The notes: a model not told the origin generated them from the sequence alone. Shown: positions 8,317 to 17,334, counted from the first letter of the stretch. The stretch is 64,000 nucleotides of DNA from CAZDVQ01 sp964508975 (GCA_964508975.1 CAZDVQ010000004.1:1-64000); one strand, 5' to 3'. Translations and numbers: made by a program.

Positions 8317-11300
8317 ATGCAGCCTTTTTGTACCAAGTTAATTGCATTTGCCGCAGCTTTTTTGAGCCTTAACGCCTTGAGCGCCCAACAAGTACAATGG
8401 GCGCACGAGGTGGTGTCGTACTCCTCGCAATGGGATACCAAATCGTGCGATGCGGCCCAGGTGCTGGGCTACCCCAACGCGGAGACCCTCAACAGCAAGT
8501 GCGAATTTTGCTGGGCCCCCAGCAACGAGGATGGCGGTAAGGAGTTTATTCGGGTAAGGTTTGAAAATGCTATTCATGCCCAGCAAATAGCTGTTTTTGA
8601 GGCACTTAACCCAGGATCTATCACCGAGATTACGCTGTACGATATTAAAGGCAAGGCCATTGAAGTATATCAAAATAAAGACCCCAAGACGGCCAACATG
8701 GGCATAGGGCGGGCTTTTTACTATACTTTTCCACGGACGCAACAACCCATTAAAGAGGCTAAAGTTGAGTTTAATACCCGTGCGGTGCCGGGCTACAACC
8801 AAATTGACGCCATTGGCATTGCCGATACTAAAACGCCGCTGAAACAACAAATTGACGTGGTGCCTTTTGCCGACCAGCTACCCAATCCCGAGAACCTGGG
8901 CCCACTGGTTAACTCAAGCTCGGCGGATAGGCTACCGGTTATCGCACCCGACGGCAAAACGCTGTATTTTACCCGCAAGTTTCATCCCGAAAACCTGGGC
9001 GATAAAGACCGAGACGATATTTGGGTGAGCGAGCTCATGCCCAACGGGCAATGGGGCAAAGCCCGGAATATTGGTCCGCCATTGAACAACGAAGACCATA
9101 ACTTTGTGGTGGGTATATCGCCTGATGGCACACGTTTGTACCTAGGTAACGAGTACAAAGGAACCGCGCACGATGGCGTTTCATCATCGAGCCGCACCAA
9201 CAAGGGTTGGAGTTTCCCCTCCGCGCTGAACATTAAGAACATGTACAACGAGGATATTTTTGTAACCTATCACGTTAGTGTGGACGAAAAAGTGTTGATG
9301 CTGGCCGTTGAACGCCAAGACGGCCTAGGCGAACGCGACATTTACGTGAGCTTTAAATACAGCGATAATACCTGGAGCGAACCCCTGAACCTTGGTCCCG
9401 ACATTAACACCAAGAGCCTAGAAGCCAGTGCTTTCTTGGCGGCAGATATGCGTACCCTGTATTTCTCATCGGCAGGGCACCCCGGTTACGGCGGCTTGGA
9501 TATATTCGTGAGCCGCAGGCTCGATGATTCCTGGCAGCGCTGGTCGAAACCGCAGAACATGGGCATGAAAATTAACTGTAATACCAACGATTACAGTTTT
9601 ACCATCCCTGCAAGGGGCGATTACGCGTATTTCTCGGCAGGGGATATCCGCAACTCCGACCTGTACCGCATACCAGTGCCCAAGGCCGCACAACCTGACC
9701 CGGTAGATATTATCAGCACCCGCATCGTGGATGCCGAAACCCGCCAGCCTATACCTGAAAAAGAGAAGTTTAACAACCTAACCAAAGCTAACGAGCCGAG
9801 CAAACCTGCCAACCTGGAAAAACCGACCAGTTACACGGCGGTGGTGCCCCAAGGCAAACCTTATACCCCACCACAACAGATTGAAGGCTACTATGTGGCC
9901 AGTCCAGACCGCGGCCGCTACGATTTAGAAGAGCTAGACTATGACGGTAAAGACCCCAATATCATCAGGCAGCACAGCACGCCTACGCCCAAGCCAGTGG
10001 CTCCGGCTAACCCGGCTATCGTGAAGCAAAACCAAGATGAAGTAGACGAGTTGAAGAAAAAGCTTGGCTTAGTACAATTGGATATTACTCAAATTGAAAC
10101 CCAACGAGCCCCCGACCCAGTGTACAATACGCCTACTACGCCAGTGGTAAAACCTACCACCACCGACCGTATTGCTGCCGACCCCGAGTTGGAAAAATTG
10201 AGGAACAAGTACGCGAATTTATCGAGCCCTAGTCCTAGCACGCCGAATAGCCCGAGTGTGAGCGCACCCGCAAGGCCAAGTAGTACCCCACAGCCAAATA
10301 CCAATAATAATGTGGCCTACAATGAGCCCACGTACAAGCCGGCAGTGGGCAATCCACCTACTGCCAACTATCAACCATCAACTACCAACTCTCCCCAACC
10401 ATCAACCCCAAACTCGAACAACGACCCCGAGTTAGAGCGCATGCGCAATAAGTTTAACGCGAATGCAAATCCAAGCGCTACGCCACAACCGCAGCCGAAC
10501 AACAATACAAACAACAATGTGGCCTACAACGAGCCTACGTTTAAGCCTGCAGTGGGCAATCCACCTACTACCAACTATCAACCATCAACTCCAAACTCGA
10601 ACAACGACCCTGAGTTAGAGCGTATGCGCAACAAGTTTAACGCAAATGCAAATCCAAGCGCCACGCCACAACCACAGCCCAATACCAACACCAATAATAA
10701 TGTGGCTTACAACGAGCCTACGTTTAAGCCTGCAGTGGGCAATCCACCTACGACCAACTATCAACAACCAACTACCAACTCCCCCCAACAACCAACAGCC
10801 AACTACCAGCCATCAACTCCAAACTCGAACAACGACCCCGAGTTAGAGCGCCTGCGCAACAAGTTTAACGCGAATGCAAATCCAAGCGCAACGCCACAAC
10901 CGCAGCCGAACAACAATACAAACAATAATGTGGCCTACAACGAGCCAACGTACAAGCCTGCGCTGAGTACCTCAACACCAAACAGCCCCAGTGCACCCGC
11001 TACCAACTATCAACCATCAACTACCAACTACCCGTCTACCAACTATCAACAACCAACTACTAACTCCCCATCTACCAACTACCAACCATCAACTACAAAC
11101 TCCAATAACTATCGTGGTCAAACCTACGATACTTGGCAACCACAACCCACCAATACCGAAACTGCTGTAGCGCTCAAACCATCGGATAATCCTTATGACC
11201 CCGGTTATAAAGGTCCTAAAAACTTGAATACCGATAAAAATGTAAGTGGCGAAAACGGTGAAGGCCATGCCAACAAGGCGTTTAATAACCAGCCCTACGA

Positions 11301-12555
11301 TGCCCACGCCAATTTTGAGGTACAACGACCAACGGGCGAGCCACACGGTAACTACAACAATACCTTCAGCCCATCGAACGATTACGCCAACAAAACTTTC
11401 AATAATGGTTCTGGCGAGCCAGCCTCCGGTAACCCGCAGGGCAATACGCCTTGGAACGAAAGTAAGAACTATCCTGCCCCAGCAAACAACGGAGATCCTT
11501 ACCGCCCAGGCCAAGCCCCCAAAGCAGTAGGCGAGCCTTATCCTGGCGACCCACAGCGTAACGTTGCCAGCAATAACCGCGAACCCTACGACAGGGAAAT
11601 GCCTTACCAGCAAGCACCTATGACCGAGAAGGAAAAGCAGGATATGGCCGAGCAACTCCGCAAGGAAATCATTGCCGAGCTGCAAGAGGAAATCGTGAAA
11701 GACCTACAACGCGAGATGCTGGGCGATGTGCGCAAGGAGCTGGCAGCCGAAATGGCGCCAGATCTACAAAAACAATTGCGCAGCGACTTGCAGGATAACG
11801 TTGAGGCCTCGCTGCGCTACGACCTTGAAGGTGGTGTGCGCGATCAACTACGCCGTGACCTCCGCCCTGAAATAGAAGACGAACTCCGTGCTCAATTGCG
11901 CAAGGACCTCGAAAAACAGCTTCGGGACCAGCTGTACGACCAGATTCGCGATGAACTCCGCAACCAACTACGGGATAAAATCCGCGAAGAGCTAAAACGC
12001 GAAATGGAGCTCCAACTCAAAAAAGAAATTGAAAAAGAACTCCGCAAAGAGTTGGAGGCTAAAATCCGGAAACAACTGGAACAAGAAGAACGCGACCGTC
12101 TAGCTGCCTTAAACAGCAATCCAACGCCAAGCCCAGGCAGCCCTGCCGCTAAACCCGAGTACATCGACTTGAACGAAGACATCGTGGCTATTCCCATCAA
12201 GGTGGGCCAGGTTATACCGCTCAACAACCTGTACTTTGATGCCAACAAAACCAGCATGAAAGATGCGTCGAATGAAGAACTCCAAAAGCTATTGACCTTC
12301 CTCCAAACCCAGGATAAACTGGTGGTCGAAATTGGTGGGCATACCAATGGCGTTTGTAGTGATGAGTTTGCCGGGCCGCTCTCAAACGACCGTGCCAAGG
12401 CGGTACGCGACTACCTCGTGGCCAACGGCATCGATGCTAAACGCATTAGCTACAAGGGTTATGGCAAGTTGCGCCCCGTGGCCAGCGATGAAACCACCGA
12501 GGGCCGCAAGAAGAACCAACGCGTTGAAATGACAATTGTGGAAATTATTGAATAG
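8317..12555 (+). CDS. Giant exported PD40/OmpA protein with long charged helix
   Basis: The 1412-residue protein starts with a signal peptide (residues 1-23, ending LSAQ). Residues ~25-165 form a discoidin-like beta domain (FIRVRFENAIHAQQIAVFEA). Residues ~190-450 carry PD40-type propeller repeats (APDGKTLYFTRK, SPDGTRLYLGNE, AADMRTLYFSS, GGLDIFVSR). Residues ~500-1090 are Pro/Asn/Thr-rich with near-identical tandem units. Residues ~1102-1265 are an almost uninterrupted chain of alternating basic and acidic residues (LRKELEAK, LRDQLYDQ type) predicted as a long single helix or coiled coil. An OmpA-type peptidoglycan-binding domain closes the protein from ~1299 (NNLYFDANKTSM, HTNGVCSDEFAGPLSNDRAKAV). 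PD40 plus OmpA is typical of Bacteroidota cell-envelope and T9SS/gliding proteins. The helix could span the periplasm from peptidoglycan to the propeller; that is inference. Confidence 0.9.
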   Translation: MQPFCTKLIAFAAAFLSLNALSAQQVQWAHEVVSYSSQWDTKSCDAAQVLGYPNAETLNSKCEFCWAPSNEDGGKEFIRVRFENAIHAQQIAVFEALNPGSITEITLYDIKGKAIEVYQNKDPKTANMGIGRAFYYTFPRTQQPIKEAKVEFNTRAVPGYNQIDAIGIADTKTPLKQQIDVVPFADQLPNPENLGPLVNSSSADRLPVIAPDGKTLYFTRKFHPENLGDKDRDDIWVSELMPNGQWGKARNIGPPLNNEDHNFVVGISPDGTRLYLGNEYKGTAHDGVSSSSRTNKGWSFPSALNIKNMYNEDIFVTYHVSVDEKVLMLAVERQDGLGERDIYVSFKYSDNTWSEPLNLGPDINTKSLEASAFLAADMRTLYFSSAGHPGYGGLDIFVSRRLDDSWQRWSKPQNMGMKINCNTNDYSFTIPARGDYAYFSAGDIRNSDLYRIPVPKAAQPDPVDIISTRIVDAETRQPIPEKEKFNNLTKANEPSKPANLEKPTSYTAVVPQGKPYTPPQQIEGYYVASPDRGRYDLEELDYDGKDPNIIRQHSTPTPKPVAPANPAIVKQNQDEVDELKKKLGLVQLDITQIETQRAPDPVYNTPTTPVVKPTTTDRIAADPELEKLRNKYANLSSPSPSTPNSPSVSAPARPSSTPQPNTNNNVAYNEPTYKPAVGNPPTANYQPSTTNSPQPSTPNSNNDPELERMRNKFNANANPSATPQPQPNNNTNNNVAYNEPTFKPAVGNPPTTNYQPSTPNSNNDPELERMRNKFNANANPSATPQPQPNTNTNNNVAYNEPTFKPAVGNPPTTNYQQPTTNSPQQPTANYQPSTPNSNNDPELERLRNKFNANANPSATPQPQPNNNTNNNVAYNEPTYKPALSTSTPNSPSAPATNYQPSTTNYPSTNYQQPTTNSPSTNYQPSTTNSNNYRGQTYDTWQPQPTNTETAVALKPSDNPYDPGYKGPKNLNTDKNVSGENGEGHANKAFNNQPYDAHANFEVQRPTGEPHGNYNNTFSPSNDYANKTFNNGSGEPASGNPQGNTPWNESKNYPAPANNGDPYRPGQAPKAVGEPYPGDPQRNVASNNREPYDREMPYQQAPMTEKEKQDMAEQLRKEIIAELQEEIVKDLQREMLGDVRKELAAEMAPDLQKQLRSDLQDNVEASLRYDLEGGVRDQLRRDLRPEIEDELRAQLRKDLEKQLRDQLYDQIRDELRNQLRDKIREELKREMELQLKKEIEKELRKELEAKIRKQLEQEERDRLAALNSNPTPSPGSPAAKPEYIDLNEDIVAIPIKVGQVIPLNNLYFDANKTSMKDASNEELQKLLTFLQTQDKLVVEIGGHTNGVCSDEFAGPLSNDRAKAVRDYLVANGIDAKRISYKGYGKLRPVASDETTEGRKKNQRVEMTIVEIIE
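10303..10960 (+). repeat. In-frame tandem repeats inside the OmpA gene
   Basis: Units beginning NNNVAYNEPT start near 10303, 10510, 10693 and 10921 (periods about 207, 183 and 228 bp). Each full unit also carries NDPELERMRNKFNANANPSA. Lengths differ by whole codons in the Gln/Pro/Thr-rich joints, which indicates expansion and contraction by slippage or recombination. Confidence 0.8.
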
Positions 12556-12569
12556 TTGATAGTTTGGTG

Positions 12570-12609
12570 TTGATAGTTGGTAGTTTAGAACTTACTATCA
12601 ACTACCAAC
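12570..12609. terminator. Imperfect inverted repeat after OmpA gene
   Basis: TTGATAGT pairs with ACTATCAA, and the overlapping GTTGGTAGTT pairs with AACTACCAAC, so two alternative stems are possible. There is no T-run, so termination is only a possibility. Confidence 0.35.
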
Positions 12610-12660
12610 AATAAACTCAGAAATATAAAAACCTATATATGTTTATCCACCAATAAATTG

Positions 12661-12668
12661 TAACTTCG
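12661..12668 (+). promoter_or_regulatory. -7 element for icd
   Basis: TAACTTCG (T to C variant of TAnnTTTG), 67 bases before the ATG. The same variant occurs before icmF and the ATP-grasp gene. Confidence 0.4.
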
Positions 12669-12735
12669 CGAAGTGAATAAATCAGGCTTGGCCTAGTGCT
12701 AATCCCATCTTTTAATACCTAAAAACTAAAGCCAC

Positions 12736-14001
12736 ATGGCTGGTCAAAATTTCTCTATTACCAACGGGGTGCTCAACGTGCCCAATAACCCAATTATTCC
12801 ATTCATCGAAGGTGACGGTATTGGTGCCGACATCTGGGCGGCTTCCGTACGCGTGTTCGACGCGGCCGTTGAAAAAGCCTACGGTGGTACCCGTAAAATC
12901 GAGTGGCGCGAAGTACTCGCCGGTGAGAAAGCCTTCAACACCACTGGTGAATGGCTTCCTGCTGAGACCCTCGACGTGATTCGCGAATGCCTCGTGGCCA
13001 TCAAAGGCCCTTTGACTACCCCAGTAGGTGGTGGTATCCGCTCGTTGAACGTGGCTTTGCGCCAAGAACTTGACCTCTACGCTTGCGTGCGCCCGGTTCG
13101 TTGGTTCCAAGGTGTACCTTCACCGGTTAAAAACCCTGAGTTCGTTGACATGATCATCTTCCGTGAAAACACAGAGGATATCTATGCAGGTATCGAGTTT
13201 TTGGCTGGTTCTGACCAGGCTAAACAAATGTTGGAATTCTTGACCAACTCGCTTGGCGTTAAGAAAATCCGTTTCCCAGAAACATCTTCTTTCGGTATCA
13301 AACCAGTATCAACTGAAGGTACTGAGCGTTTGGTTCGCGCGGCGATTAACTACGCGTTGGAGCATAAATTACCATCTTTGACCTTGGTTCACAAGGGTAA
13401 CATCATGAAATTTACCGAGGGTAAATTCAAAGATTGGGGTTACGAGTTGGCTGAGCGCGAGTTTGGCGACAAAGTGTTCACCTGGGCACAGTACGACCGT
13501 ATCGCTGCTGAAAAAGGCACCGATGCTGCTAACGCTGCACAAAAAGAAGCTGAGGCTGCTGGCAAAATGATCGTTAAAGACGTGATTGCTGATGCCTTTT
13601 TGCAACAAATCCTCCTCCGCCCGAAAGAGTACTCGGCCATCGCGACCTTGAACTTGAACGGCGACTATATCTCTGACGCCTTGGCTGCACAGGTTGGTGG
13701 TATCGGTATCGCACCGGGTGCCAACATCAACTACATCTCTGGCCACGCTATTTTCGAGGCTACCCACGGTACAGCGCCTAAATACGCTGGTCTCGACAAG
13801 GTAAACCCATCATCTGTAATCCTTTCAGGTGTGATGATGTTCGAGTACATGCGCTGGAACGAGGCTGCCGAGTTGATCGTGAAAGGTATCGAATCTTCTA
13901 TCGAGAAAAAACGCGTAACCTATGACTTCGCCCGCTTGATGGACGGTGCAACCGAAATCAAGTGTTCTGAGTTCGGCGACGAAATCATCGCGAACATGTA
14001 A
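12736..14001 (+). CDS. icd: Isocitrate dehydrogenase (NADP-type)
   Basis: Catalyses oxidative decarboxylation of isocitrate to 2-oxoglutarate in the TCA cycle. The 421-residue length and sequence match the homodimeric bacterial NADP-dependent family. Landmarks are IPFIEGDGIGADIW at the N-terminus, the isocitrate-binding loop GGGIRSLNVALRQ (S103 corresponds to the serine phosphorylated by AceK in E. coli), VRPVRWFQG, FRENTEDIYAGIEF, LVHKGNIMKFTEG and the coenzyme-binding GTAPKYAG. A short alanine/glutamate-rich insertion (KGTDAANAAQKEAEAAG) lies in the middle. The gene uses a limited set of codons, as highly expressed genes do, and has its own terminator. Confidence 0.97.
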   Translation: MAGQNFSITNGVLNVPNNPIIPFIEGDGIGADIWAASVRVFDAAVEKAYGGTRKIEWREVLAGEKAFNTTGEWLPAETLDVIRECLVAIKGPLTTPVGGGIRSLNVALRQELDLYACVRPVRWFQGVPSPVKNPEFVDMIIFRENTEDIYAGIEFLAGSDQAKQMLEFLTNSLGVKKIRFPETSSFGIKPVSTEGTERLVRAAINYALEHKLPSLTLVHKGNIMKFTEGKFKDWGYELAEREFGDKVFTWAQYDRIAAEKGTDAANAAQKEAEAAGKMIVKDVIADAFLQQILLRPKEYSAIATLNLNGDYISDALAAQVGGIGIAPGANINYISGHAIFEATHGTAPKYAGLDKVNPSSVILSGVMMFEYMRWNEAAELIVKGIESSIEKKRVTYDFARLMDGATEIKCSEFGDEIIANM

Positions 14002-14025
14002 TATTGGGCCCTCGCCCTTACTTGC

Positions 14026-14063
14026 AATCCCGGATGGCTAAATTAGCTGTCCGGGATTTTTTT
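14026..14063 (+). terminator. Rho-independent terminator of icd
   Basis: AATCCCGGA pairs with TCCGGGATT around a 15-base loop, followed by a T-run that leads straight into element E4. Confidence 0.85.
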
Positions 14064-14064
14064 G

Positions 14065-14193
14065 TTTTTTTGGGCGCCCCGGCTTCGCCGTCGGCGTGCT
14101 ACGCGCTCGCTGTTCGCTCGGCCCTGCGGGCTGGCCGCTGGCGCGGCCACGCTACGCATGCCTGGCGCATGCTAGGCTGCACAGCAGCCTAGC
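14065..14193 (+). repeat. Mosaic hairpin element E4
   Basis: T-run, GGGCGCCCCGGCTTCGCCG, GCTCGCTGTTCGCTCGGC box, hairpin GCCCTGCGGGC, hairpin GGCCGCTGGCGCGGCC, end CCTGGCGC, then an extra hairpin GCTAGGCTGC/GCAGCCTAGC. Confidence 0.75.
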
Positions 14194-14313
14194 GAGGAGG
14201 AGATGTGAGGATGTGAGGATGTGATTGGGCAACAAAATAGAAAGAACTCAAAGAGTTGAAACAAAATTTGCAGATTAAGCCTTGTGTAATATAAAGTCAT
14301 TTTTTTTAAAAAT

Positions 14314-14331
14314 GTTGTCTATTCGGACAAC
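14314..14331. promoter_or_regulatory. Candidate HigA operator
   Basis: Perfect inverted repeat GTTGTC-6-GACAAC lying just upstream of the -7 element of the higBA promoter. Autoregulatory antitoxins of this type bind such sites and repress their own operon; the assignment to HigA is inference from position. Confidence 0.6.
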
Positions 14332-14337
14332 TTTAAT

Positions 14338-14345
14338 TATTTTTG
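14338..14345 (+). promoter_or_regulatory. -7 element of higBA promoter
   Basis: TATTTTTG, only six bases before the higB ATG, so the transcript would be leaderless or nearly so. Confidence 0.55.
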
Positions 14346-14351
14346 CACGTT

Positions 14352-14696
14352 ATGAGTGAAGTAAAGTTAAGAACGGTGGTCTTGTATAAGACGTATTTTG
14401 CTGACTTCTTTGAAAAACAGAAGCAGAAAGTACGGGATAAGATTTTGTGGACTTTTAGAATTATCGAAACACAAAAACAAATCCCAACCGATTATTTGAA
14501 GCATTTAGAAGGAACTGATGGCCTTTATGAAATAAGAGTCCAACAGGGAAGCGACATTTTTCGCATATTTTGCTTTTTCGACGATGGAAAACTCGTAGTA
14601 CTAGCAAATGGCTTCCAGAAAAAGACTCAAAAAACACCTAAAACAGAAATTGAAAGAGCATTAAAAATCAAACAAGCATATGAGCAAGAAAGATAA
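14352..14696 (+). CDS. higB: HigB/RelE-type toxin (Gp49-like)
   Basis: A 114-residue protein of the phage-derived Gp49/HigB group of RelE-fold mRNA interferases, which cut mRNA on the ribosome until neutralised by the partner antitoxin. The fold pattern is visible: N-terminal helices (DFFEKQKQKVRDKILWTFRII), then YLKHLEGTDGLYEIRVQQGSDIFRIFCFF and a strand ending LVVLANGFQKKTQKTPKTEIERA, with the basic Lys/Arg residues typical of this family. The ATG is preferred over an upstream TTG because the -7 element overlaps that codon. Toxin-first order with a 17-base overlap into the antitoxin is the classic higBA layout. Confidence 0.92.
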   Translation: MSEVKLRTVVLYKTYFADFFEKQKQKVRDKILWTFRIIETQKQIPTDYLKHLEGTDGLYEIRVQQGSDIFRIFCFFDDGKLVVLANGFQKKTQKTPKTEIERALKIKQAYEQER

Positions 14697-14982
14697 TTTA
14701 AAAACCCTTGACCAATTTGTGGAAGAGCAATATGGGAAGTCAGGCACACCTAAACGTGATAAGTTTGAAAAAGGCTATGATGCTTTTAAACTTGGCTTTC
14801 TCATCCAACAAGCACGACTAGAAAAAGGCTTAACCCAGGAGGAACTAGCTGAAAGGTGCGGAACCAACAAAGGCTACATCTCAAAAATAGAGAACGATAT
14901 CAAGGAGGTTCGCCTTTCGACCCTTCAAAAAATTGTTGAACTAGGTCTTGGTGGGCATCTTGAGCTTTCCATTAAACTTTAG
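14680..14982 (+). CDS. higA: HigA-type antitoxin (XRE helix-turn-helix)
   Basis: A 100-residue antitoxin. Residues ~38-92 form a Cro/C1-type helix-turn-helix (LGFLIQQARLEKGLTQEELA, ERCGTNKGYISKIENDIKEV), and the N-terminal ~35 residues (FVEEQYGKSGTPKRDKFEKG) are the usual toxin-proximal segment of Bacteroidota HigA proteins. It should neutralise the upstream toxin and repress the operon through the inverted repeat at 14314-14331. Its start lies inside the toxin gene, implying translational coupling. Confidence 0.93.
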   Translation: MSKKDNLKTLDQFVEEQYGKSGTPKRDKFEKGYDAFKLGFLIQQARLEKGLTQEELAERCGTNKGYISKIENDIKEVRLSTLQKIVELGLGGHLELSIKL

Positions 14983-15039
14983 GTTGTGTTGTTCAGGTTC
15001 TTCTTAATAACCTTTAACAATTAACTGGAAATTAAAACC

Positions 15040-15867
15040 ATGAAATCAGGTATTTTCTTTCTGATAGTTTTGATGCTAGTTGGTTGCAAGGCCAAGCCTG
15101 AACACAAAACCGGCCAAATGCAATTTGGATTGGACGATGGCATGTTGTACTACTCTAATGCTGTTCAACTTACGGATGGCGTTGATGTGATTGGGCTTCT
15201 AGAAAAATATATGTATAAAAAGTGGCTGCAGGAGAATCCTCAAATAGCTCAAACAACAGAACCATCTTTGTTTAATGCAGCCAATCAAGATAGTTTTCTA
15301 ATCATACAAGTTGAAATTTTTACATCAAAAGATGGAGGAGCATGGGCCATTGATTGCGATTTATCTATTTTGAAGTTCCTATCCCAATATAGCCACAGCG
15401 TTAGGGTAGAAGATAGAATTAAGTATGGAGCAAATACAAGTATTGAAATAAATTGGATAGAAGAAATCCCAGCTATTATTTACACAGAAGATACCATGTT
15501 TCAAACTAAAGTGGAAGCATGGGACTTGTCGGGTTATGGAGATTGCGGGGGTGTGCTACCTTTTCCTACCTTGAACTTGGAACACAATAAAGAATACCCT
15601 GAAAAAGACAAATTTTTAGATGGTATTGCAATACTGCCCAACGATAATCGTATTCACCACATTAAACGAAGTGAACTTGAGTTAAAAACGATTGATAACC
15701 AAATACTTAAAGGACTAGCCTACGATATTGACGAAGACGGTATTAATGATATATTTACACACCATCAAGTACTAGGAATCGATGAGAAGGAGTACCGGAG
15801 ACTGTATATTAATGTAGATGGGCGTTGGGTTTATAAATGGGCTTACTTATACGAGGTTTGTTTTTAG
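15040..15867 (+). CDS. Hypothetical lipoprotein
   Basis: The 275-residue precursor has a lipoprotein signal with lipobox LVGC (cysteine 16). I do not recognise the mature protein. It contains a glycine/cysteine turn (DLSGYGDCGGVLPFPTLNLE), and near the C-terminus a calcium-loop-like DIDEDGINDIFTH followed by a strand-turn-strand with GRWVYKWAYLYEVCF, reminiscent of FG-GAP/EF-hand-like loops. The gene is AT-rich and follows higBA. It probably belongs to the same accessory strip as the next gene; co-transcription is possible (96 bases between them). Confidence 0.65.
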   Translation: MKSGIFFLIVLMLVGCKAKPEHKTGQMQFGLDDGMLYYSNAVQLTDGVDVIGLLEKYMYKKWLQENPQIAQTTEPSLFNAANQDSFLIIQVEIFTSKDGGAWAIDCDLSILKFLSQYSHSVRVEDRIKYGANTSIEINWIEEIPAIIYTEDTMFQTKVEAWDLSGYGDCGGVLPFPTLNLEHNKEYPEKDKFLDGIAILPNDNRIHHIKRSELELKTIDNQILKGLAYDIDEDGINDIFTHHQVLGIDEKEYRRLYINVDGRWVYKWAYLYEVCF

Positions 15868-15963
15868 GAGGGGCATGAATATAATGGGTAGTTTTCTAAA
15901 GAGGTTTGCAAGGCTGTGGCAAACGCTATATATTTATTTTACGTTAATTGCAAACCTCCTCCT

Positions 15964-16488
15964 ATGTCCACCAAATCCATGAAAGCAATATCGGTTTTGC
16001 TATTTTTACTGGCTTCCTTCAAGATTAGTGCACAGAATATAGATTCGCTGGTGCAATTGTATAATAATGTACGGGCCTATGACAGCATGATTAATGCACG
16101 GTTGGATAAATATTATTACCAAGCATTTGACATCAACCATGTCGATACGATAAGGCTACCCGATACCTTGCTCATCATGCGTCAATGGACTTTTGGCAGT
16201 ATTTTGTTTGCGTGTTGCGATAGAGATAATAAAGAGGCCGGTTATAGAGCGCTAAATGCTTTTTTAAGATTCCATGAAGAAAAAGGCCAAAAAATTAAAC
16301 TTATGCACTCAGGCTTAACGCATAAAATACCCAATATAGATGAGCTGTACACCAAAGAAAAGGAAACGGGCTTTTTATTTGTGCCAACGCTGCAAACTAT
16401 GGGGTGTTTACAGAGCACATGTGTAAACGAAATCGAGCATCGTATTTCATGCTATTATGGGGATTGCCCCCAAACGAAGAATAAGTAG
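15964..16488 (+). CDS. Hypothetical exported protein
   Basis: The protein has a signal peptide: from the second ATG (15979) it reads MKAISVLLFLLASFKISAQ, and the first ATG adds five residues. A GTG 48 bases earlier is less likely because it would place a hydrophilic stretch before the signal. The mature part (~150 residues) is mostly helical and has five cysteines, two in the CC pair of FACCDRDNKEAGYRALNAF and several in the last 35 residues (MGCLQSTCVNEIEHRISCYYGDC). Family unknown. It is probably periplasmic or surface-exposed with disulfides. Confidence 0.6.
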   Translation: MSTKSMKAISVLLFLLASFKISAQNIDSLVQLYNNVRAYDSMINARLDKYYYQAFDINHVDTIRLPDTLLIMRQWTFGSILFACCDRDNKEAGYRALNAFLRFHEEKGQKIKLMHSGLTHKIPNIDELYTKEKETGFLFVPTLQTMGCLQSTCVNEIEHRISCYYGDCPQTKNK

Positions 16489-16546
16489 AAAAACAAGCGG
16501 CGTTGCGCCAGCGATTCGAATCAGTGGCCAGCACGCCACCCTGTAC

Positions 16547-16923
16547 AGACGAGGCATGCCTCGTCTCCCCCAAACAGAATTAATATATCCAGCCCAACAG
16601 GGAATAGGGCAAAGCCCTTTAAATTATACGTACCCTATGTAGAGACAGGGCATGCCCTGTCTACCCCCAAACCCAACGGAATATCGTACAGGAAATCGGG
16701 GTACGCCCAAACAGAATGAAATTCCCTAATCCACAAAAAACTGCATATCCTTTTTCTGTCGTTTACCCCGCATGACGGGCTACACAGCCTATCTGGTTAC
16801 AGGAGACGAGGCATGCCTCGTCTCTACATATTAACTCGATAAATTATGTTCACCTAAGGCACAAACAATGTAAGACCGTTAATCCCTTCCTGCCACACTG
16901 TACAGACAGGGCATGCCCTGTCT
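16547..16923. repeat. Four 20-bp palindromes of two alternating types
   Basis: AGACGAGGCATGCCTCGTCT lies at 16547-16566 and 16804-16823; AGACAGGGCATGCCCTGTCT lies at 16643-16662 and 16904-16923. The two types differ at matched positions on both arms, so symmetry is kept. Both are centred on GCATGC and lie in similar short contexts (TGTACAGAC or TAGAGAC). Confidence 0.8.
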
Positions 16924-16987
16924 CCTTTAGGTTAAGGGTATCAAGTGCCGCGGCGCAGCATTTGATTTGCAGGTTTGACACTTTTGA

Positions 16988-17047
16988 GTTTTGATGCCTA
17001 TGAACGTTTTTTGTCATGTGCAAGATATTTGCGCCCAAAGGAAGTCC
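16988..17047 (+). repeat. 60-bp dispersed repeat, copy 1
   Basis: Contains ATGAACGTTTT, TCATGTG, AAGATATT and GCGCCCAAAGGAAGTCC. An inverted copy is at 33946-34011. In both places a mosaic element starts within 55-75 bases. Confidence 0.65.
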
Positions 17048-17100
17048 TGACGTACATTTAACCCATTAATAATTAACCATTTACAATTAATAATTAAAAA

Positions 17101-17205
17101 GCGCCAGCGATGCGAAGCAGTGGCCCGCAGGGCCAGACCGCAACGCGGGCCGAGCGAATAGCGAGCTGCGTAGCGTAGCGACGGCGAAGCCGGGGCGCCC
17201 AAAAA
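17101..17205 (-). repeat. Mosaic hairpin element E5
   Basis: Read from the T-run: GGGCGCCCCGGCTTCGCCG, CAGCTCGCTATTCGCTCGG box, hairpins CCGCGTTGCGG and GGCCCTGCGGGCC, end CGCTGGCGC. Nearly the same as E14 without the E14 insertion. Confidence 0.75.
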
Positions 17206-17334
17206 GAACAAATGAAAAAATGATTAATAGATGAAATGACGCACATATAAACGATAAAATAACCCTGCGCTAAAACAATATTGCCCGGCTGGTATTTATT
17301 GAACTTGTATGGGTGCGACTTGCCCCAAAAAAGC

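Noticed and set aside
10303..10960. CRISPR-like spaced repeats
   Set aside because: Repeats are in frame in a protein gene, vary in length and lack unique spacers.
11089..11685. 198-codon antisense frame within the OmpA gene
   Set aside because: Its composition mirrors the Asn/Pro/Thr-rich linker on the other strand; no promoter.
16457..16642. 61-codon frame over the palindrome spacer
   Set aside because: It starts inside the preceding gene and contains the palindromes; no family resemblance.
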